Assembly: GCA_013373085.1 (NCBI GenBank)
Contig: JABXIM010000031.1
Coordinates: 1-52,672 of the forward strand
Source: Oceanospirillaceae bacterium
GTDB lineage: Bacteria; Pseudomonadota; Gammaproteobacteria; Pseudomonadales; Balneatricaceae
Reading direction: 5' to 3'
Length of the DNA: 52,672 nucleotides
A program made the translations under genes and the position numbers. Under the pieces are notes generated by a model. That model was not told where the DNA came from and ran no database searches. It was given only the letters and a program-made list of their open reading frames with translations. Shown here one piece after another: positions 50,451-52,672 of the stretch (the first letter of the stretch is position 1; each line of letters opens with the position of its first letter).

Positions 50451-51206
50451 TCAGCGGACCATGGCTTCGTGGCGACTCTCCAGCCGGGCAAGTTCCAGCT
50501 CCAGCTGGTGAATGCGGGTCGTGGCGGCGCGCTCCTGATCCTGCAATTGCTGCCTGAGCCTGGCATTGTCCTCGGCGAAGCGGTCGTTGCTGAGCTGCAG
50601 CCGCTTGACCTCCTCCTCCTGAATGCGCAAACGCACCCTGGCATCGAGCAAATCTTCGCTATCCTGCCGCCCCGGCTGGCCAGCCTGCAGCCGCTCCTGC
50701 TGCTTCAGGCGGCGACATGCATCCTCGTGTTCGGCTGTCAGCCGGATCAGGCGTTCCTCGAGGCGCAAGCGCTCACCCTGGGATTCATCGAGCTGCGCCG
50801 CCAGTTGCTCGCTCCGCTCCAGCAGCCGGGCGTTCTGGTCCTGCAGTTGGCGCGTATCTGCGCCACGCAGTCTGTCCTCTTGCTGGAGCTGCTCGAGCTG
50901 GGCCTGGTGCTGCTGCTCGAGCGCCGCAAGACGCTCACCGAAGCGGCGCTCTGCAAAGGCAAGCGCCTGATCCCAGAGCTTGCCGGCCGCAGACAGCACG
51001 GCCTCCGGCAGTTCCGGATGCTGATTGCGCCGACTGACGCGGTCCCCCAGCGTTTTCCACCAGTCGCCCAGAGCCTTGTTGATGGTGGTGAGGCTGCCGC
51101 TGCCGATCAGCTCACGAACATTCTGCTGGGTTGGCCTGATCCCCTGCTCAAGCAGCTGATCCGCCGCAACGAAAACTTTCTGTCGTGTATCGGAACCTGG
51201 CTTCAT
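50451..51206 (-). CDS. KfrA-type coiled-coil DNA-binding protein
   Basis: A 251-residue protein. Residues about 8-60 (KVFVAADQLLEQGIRPTQQNV, GSGSLTTINKALGDWW) form a KfrA-like N-terminal DNA-binding domain. The rest (about 80-250) is a nearly continuous coiled coil, as in EQQHQAQLEQLQQEDRL and VRLRIQEEEVKRLQLSNDRF. KfrA is a plasmid nucleoid-like regulator; chromosomal relatives are common and their role is unclear. No plasmid or mobility genes are nearby. The upstream region before the tRNA probably holds its promoter. Confidence 0.75.
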   Translation of the reverse strand: MKPGSDTRQKVFVAADQLLEQGIRPTQQNVRELIGSGSLTTINKALGDWWKTLGDRVSRRNQHPELPEAVLSAAGKLWDQALAFAERRFGERLAALEQQHQAQLEQLQQEDRLRGADTRQLQDQNARLLERSEQLAAQLDESQGERLRLEERLIRLTAEHEDACRRLKQQERLQAGQPGRQDSEDLLDARVRLRIQEEEVKRLQLSNDRFAEDNARLRQQLQDQERAATTRIHQLELELARLESRHEAMVR

Positions 51207-51533
51207 ATCAAGCGATACAGTGTACGTATTATTTAAGCTTTTGAACCGGCGGCGCCGGAATAGAAACAGCAGGATAACCTAATCTTACCCCAGCGTCGCC
51301 AGAAGATGACAAACAGGCAAACTGAATGCATTTTTTACCCGTCAGGCGCGAGACTGTGCCGGCGTATCGATAGCCGGGCCAATTGCAGTGGGACAAGGGG
51401 GCTGTTTAACCGCGGGGCAAAGAGATCGTCGAAGTAAAACGAGAGCCTTGAAGGGAACGTCAGACCAGGAGGCCCGGTGATCCAAACGATTTTAAACCGA
51501 ATAAGAGAGGTATTAACGCGGGAAAAGAAAAAA
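51207..51533. other. Region between KfrA-like gene and tRNA-Cys
   Basis: About 327 bases with no confident gene; a minus-strand frame at 51335-51601 runs into the tRNA and is rejected. On the minus strand the bases just after the tRNA (51520-51530) are U-rich in RNA terms and may end the tRNA transcript. Confidence 0.4.
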
Positions 51534-51607
51534 TGGAGGCTGGAGTCGGAATCGAACCGGCGTACACGGAGTTGCAGTCCGCTGCATGACCACTCTGCCA
51601 TCCAGCC
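51534..51607 (-). tRNA. tRNA-Cys (GCA anticodon), CCA encoded
   Basis: The minus strand begins GGCTGGATGGCAGAGTGG and ends TCCAGCCTCCA, so the acceptor stem is seven perfect pairs and the CCA tail is encoded. The anticodon loop reads CTGCAAC, with anticodon GCA. The T-arm carries GGTTCGATTCC. It is 74 nt long including CCA. No attachment-site duplication was noticed next to it. Confidence 0.95.
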
Positions 51608-51706
51608 CTCAGGAGCCGAGCATCATACAGCAATGCCGAGTTAGGTCAACACCTTAGCGCAATCTTCTATGCTACAGAGGAGAGCCAAGAATCAGGAGAG
51701 AGCAGC

Positions 51707-52672
51707 ATGGCCATCAGAGCAGCGATAAACGGCTACGGACGCATTGGACGCAACATACTCCGGGCGCTCTATGAAACGGGACGCACGCACGAGATTCAGA
51801 TCGTCGCCATCAACGATCTCGGCGATGCAGCCATCAATGCCCACCTCACACGCTTCGACACAGTGCATGGCCGCTTTGGCAAAGGCGTCTCTGTCGAAGA
51901 GCGGCAGATGATTGTCGCCGGGGATGCGATCGAAATCTGCAGCGAGCCCGACCCGCACAAGCTGCCCTGGGGCGAAATGGATATCGATCTGGTCTTCGAG
52001 TGTACCGGGCGATTCACCCATCGGGACGCTGCAGCCGTTCATCTCGACCGTGGCGCGCGCAAAGTGCTGATATCGGCACCCGCCCAGGGTGCGGACGCGA
52101 CCATCGTATTCGGCGTCAACCACGGAACCCTGAGGCCCGAGGACCGCATTATATCCAACGCCTCCTGCACCACCAACTGCCTGGCACCCATGGCGAGCGT
52201 ACTGCACCAGAAGGTCGGCATCGTCGAAGGCCTGATGACAACCATCCACTCCTACACCAACGACCAGCACCTGTCAGACGTTTATCATCAAGACCCCTAC
52301 CGCGCCCGCTCCGCGACGTCTTCGATGATCCCGACCAAAACCGGCGCAGCCGAAGCGGTCGCACTGGTCCTCCCCGAACTTTCCGGGAAACTGACCGGCC
52401 TTGCCGTGCGGGTGCCCACGATCAACGTTTCGCTCGTCGATCTGAGTTTCATGCCCAGACGGGCGGTTACCGCGGACGAGATCAACTGTCTTATGCGCGA
52501 AGCCGCTGGCGGCTCCATGAGGGGCATCATGCAATGTAACGACCTGCCGCTGGTATCGGTGGATTTCAACCACAACCCGGCATCCTGCATTTTCGACTGC
52601 ACTCAGACCCGCAGCCTGGACCAGATGGTCAAGGTGTTTGCGTGGTACGACAACGAATGGGGCTTCTCGAAC
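51707..52672 (+). CDS. gap: Type I glyceraldehyde-3-phosphate dehydrogenase, 3' end missing
   Basis: The first 322 codons of an NAD(P)-dependent dehydrogenase; the window ends before the stop. AGGAGA precedes the ATG at 51707. The N-terminus [23 protein letters not shown] is the Rossmann motif, the catalytic cysteine is C154 in SNASCTTNC, and H181 is in TIHSYTNDQ. The TNDQ motif fits GAPDH better than erythrose-4-phosphate dehydrogenase (Epd), which has IHSAMHDQQ, but Epd-like members cannot be fully excluded. It converts glyceraldehyde-3-phosphate to 1,3-bisphosphoglycerate in central carbon metabolism. Coordinates end at the window edge. Confidence 0.9.
   Translation, partial: MAIRAAINGYGRIGRNILRALYETGRTHEIQIVAINDLGDAAINAHLTRFDTVHGRFGKGVSVEERQMIVAGDAIEICSEPDPHKLPWGEMDIDLVFECTGRFTHRDAAAVHLDRGARKVLISAPAQGADATIVFGVNHGTLRPEDRIISNASCTTNCLAPMASVLHQKVGIVEGLMTTIHSYTNDQHLSDVYHQDPYRARSATSSMIPTKTGAAEAVALVLPELSGKLTGLAVRVPTINVSLVDLSFMPRRAVTADEINCLMREAAGGSMRGIMQCNDLPLVSVDFNHNPASCIFDCTQTRSLDQMVKVFAWYDNEWGFSN

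Noticed and set aside
51534-51607. tRNA-Cys as a genomic island insertion site
   Set aside because: No integrase gene and no duplicated 3' tRNA end were noticed in the window; the flanking genes look like ordinary chromosome.
51707-52672. Erythrose-4-phosphate dehydrogenase (Epd) for the right-end gene
   Set aside because: The TNDQ motif after the catalytic histidine fits GAPDH better than Epd, though the full length is not visible.
1-52672. CRISPR arrays, prophage or insertion sequences
   Set aside because: No regularly spaced repeats, capsid or tail genes, integrases or transposases were seen in either strand.

Overview
The window is about 52.7 kb of a moderately high-GC chromosome from a gammaproteobacterium. 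The evidence for this is DksA, a YeeN-type YebC protein, DNA helicase IV (HelD), a YbhGFSR-type exporter and a Puu-type gamma-glutamylputrescine cluster, all in a form typical of free-living, probably marine or soil, Oceanospirillales/Pseudomonadales-grade organisms. I cannot name the genus from the sequence alone. Genes are densely packed on both strands. I see no CRISPR array, no rRNA, no intact insertion sequence and no prophage. One tRNA (Cys, GCA) lies near the right end, and the window ends inside a GAPDH gene.

Layout from left to right. 1-3.5 kb: a sparse, probably remodelled stretch with a cysteine-rich zinc-ribbon-like protein, a tRNA-queuosine mannosyltransferase-like glycosyltransferase and two perfect inverted repeats (16-bp arms at 535-575; 27-bp arms at 3122-3297). 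3.5-7.9 kb: a His-rich small protein, DksA, YeeN, and a LysR regulator divergent from DoxX and a DODA-type extradiol dioxygenase. 8-13.8 kb: small hypothetical proteins, an MFS exporter, an M48 lipoprotein protease, an AAA ATPase behind an operator-like palindrome, and a conserved hypothetical. 13.8-19.2 kb (minus strand): a five-gene overlapping operon of AI-2E-family protein, NodT-type outer-membrane factor, HlyD-type adaptor, DUF2955 membrane protein and a TLGYGD potassium channel. 19.4-21.3 kb: small genes, including a 58-residue ribbon-helix-helix protein and a 36-residue lysine-rich peptide ahead of a good terminator.

21.3-36.4 kb is the most unusual part. After a histone-deacetylase-like hydrolase comes a minus-strand operon in which a Cache-HAMP adenylate cyclase, a LivJ-type solute-binding lipoprotein, an RND efflux permease and its periplasmic adaptor are translationally coupled. 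A second orphan solute-binding protein is transcribed divergently from the cyclase. It converges on a complete YbhG-YbhF-YbhS-YbhR-type ABC-2 exporter. No permease or ATPase of a LIV importer is present, so the binding proteins look like sensors rather than parts of an importer.

36.8-44.7 kb: a c-type cytochrome, a pair of flavin/PNPOx-fold proteins (one fused to GAF and a C-terminal domain), and the polyamine cluster puuR <-> puuA, an NhaC-family antiporter, puuB. The antiporter stands where a putrescine importer is expected, with a palindrome over the puuA promoter. 44.7-52.7 kb: a secreted hypothetical protein, HelD, a SnoaL-like protein, a small hypothetical, a NarL-type response regulator with an unusual insertion, another hypothetical, a KfrA-type coiled-coil DNA-binding protein, tRNA-Cys and GAPDH.
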